From: a virus
DNA length: 28,530 nucleotides
Virus record (IMG/VR): IMGVR_UViG_3300047312_000152
Coordinates: 1-28,530 of that record
Reading direction: 5' to 3' (one strand)
This document shows, in pieces, positions 27,970-28,530 of this stretch (positions are counted from its first letter, which is position 1; each line of letters starts with the position of its first letter). Under the pieces are notes generated by a model that saw only the letters and a list, made by a program, of their open reading frames with translations, was not told the DNA's origin and did no database searches. The translations under genes and the position numbers were made by a program.

Positions 27970-28530
27970 TTAGAGTGCGCCGTATTGAGTGAGTAGCCAG
28001 GCCGATCCATCAAACTCCACCTCGCACCATGTTCCAGGTGCCAGCGCCTTGAGCGGCCCCGTGCCGACGTTCAGGTTGAACGCTCCCGTTGCCGCTGCCG
28101 TGCGGACGATGCGGAACTTCGCCCCGAGATAGGCGTTCGTGGTCGGCAGGGCCACCGCCCGATCCGCCGTGATCGCCGTCGCCCACCGCTGGGTCGAGGC
28201 GTCCACGCTCGGGACTAGGGTGGCTGCGTTATTCCCGCGGTCAGCCCCGACCGACTTCTTCTCGATGACCGTCACGATCGCGGAACTGCTGAGATGGTAC
28301 GGGGCCGTCCCTGCGATAGCGAAATTGTTCGGGCCGAAGTCGATGACGGACGTGCTATCACTGTCGATCCGCGAGCCGTGGACGTTCAGGTACGTGGCCG
28401 TCTTCGTGTCATGCTCCAGGGTGTTGTACGCGATCTGGGCGGTGTTGTACCCCGCCCGCACCGCCACCGCCTGCGGGATGGTGACCACAGAGGACCACGG
28501 GTCGATGACAGTATTGCCGATAACCTCGGC
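27970..28530 (-). CDS. Tail/fibre C-terminal part, 5' end outside window
   Basis: 186 aa are visible, open to the right edge of the window, so the start lies outside; an internal GTG at 28488 is an unlikely alternative. The protein is rich in Asn, Thr, Ser and beta-strands, with YLNVHGSRIDSDSTSVIDFG and a C-terminal beta region (GTWCEVEFDGSAWLLTQ), typical of a tail fibre or other virion protein with a trimeric beta fold. Its TAA is 14 nt before the next ATG. Confidence 0.7.
   Translation of the reverse strand, partial: AEVIGNTVIDPWSSVVTIPQAVAVRAGYNTAQIAYNTLEHDTKTATYLNVHGSRIDSDSTSVIDFGPNNFAIAGTAPYHLSSSAIVTVIEKKSVGADRGNNAATLVPSVDASTQRWATAITADRAVALPTTNAYLGAKFRIVRTAAATGAFNLNVGTGPLKALAPGTWCEVEFDGSAWLLTQYGAL

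Overview
The window is a 28.5 kb piece of a tailed double-stranded DNA bacteriophage or prophage with a high-GC genome. The head genes match the layout and families of Bordetella phage BPP-1, a podovirus: a Bbp16-type capsid cement protein, a BPP-1-type major capsid protein, a Bbp19-type protein, a head-to-tail connector (portal), and both terminase subunits. The host cannot be fixed. A cell-surface protein with a Gram-negative-type signal peptide and a spanin-like gene ending in an aromatic beta-strand suggest a Gram-negative host, possibly Gemmatimonadota-like. No integrase, tRNA, rRNA, transposon or CRISPR array is visible.

Layout. Positions 1-9931 are a minus-strand packaging and structural operon. 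Read right to left it runs: small basic protein, TerS, TerL, small linker protein, portal, Bbp19-like, scaffold-like, major capsid, cement, a small conserved protein, two tiny membrane proteins, two tandem jelly-roll lectin-like proteins (the first with a signal peptide), a small protein and a truncated tail gene. A consensus promoter at 7243-7272 feeds the part from the linker gene onward. Positions 9932-10258 are an AT-rich gene-free divergent region. Positions 10259-13366 are a plus-strand operon of ten small accessory proteins. Most of it lies behind a strong promoter (10611-10638) with a perfect palindrome in its spacer, and it ends with a small XRE-like DNA-binding protein. Positions 13393-13420 are a convergent terminator.

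Positions 13424-26021 are three minus-strand operons. Operon A (18543 to 13424) holds accessory genes including a cytosine-C5 methyltransferase. Operon B (20861 to 18593) ends in a VapE-type primase/helicase. Operon C (26021 to 20936) starts with a Cro/CI-like repressor and continues with an SF2 helicase, a VRR-NUC nuclease, and a membrane/lysis-like cassette with a DUF5675 protein and a frameshifted spanin-like gene. Facing the repressor, a short plus-strand operon (26136-27586) carries a hypothetical protein and a RecT-like annealing protein. Tail genes on the minus strand enter again at the right edge. Both ends are therefore inside tail/structural genes of the same direction, as expected if the full genome is circular or permuted and larger than this window.

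The most interesting feature is a shared operator. The sequence CGTTAC-N6-GCAATA (three of four copies followed by CCC) occurs at the promoters of operons A, B and C and of the recombination operon. In two cases the N6 is the -10 box; in the other two the operator covers the -35 box. This looks like the regulon of the repressor encoded at 25728-26021, and ties together DNA replication, recombination, lysis and accessory genes. A second notable event is an 11-bp tandem duplication (21198-21219) that splits an otherwise intact 209-codon spanin-like gene.
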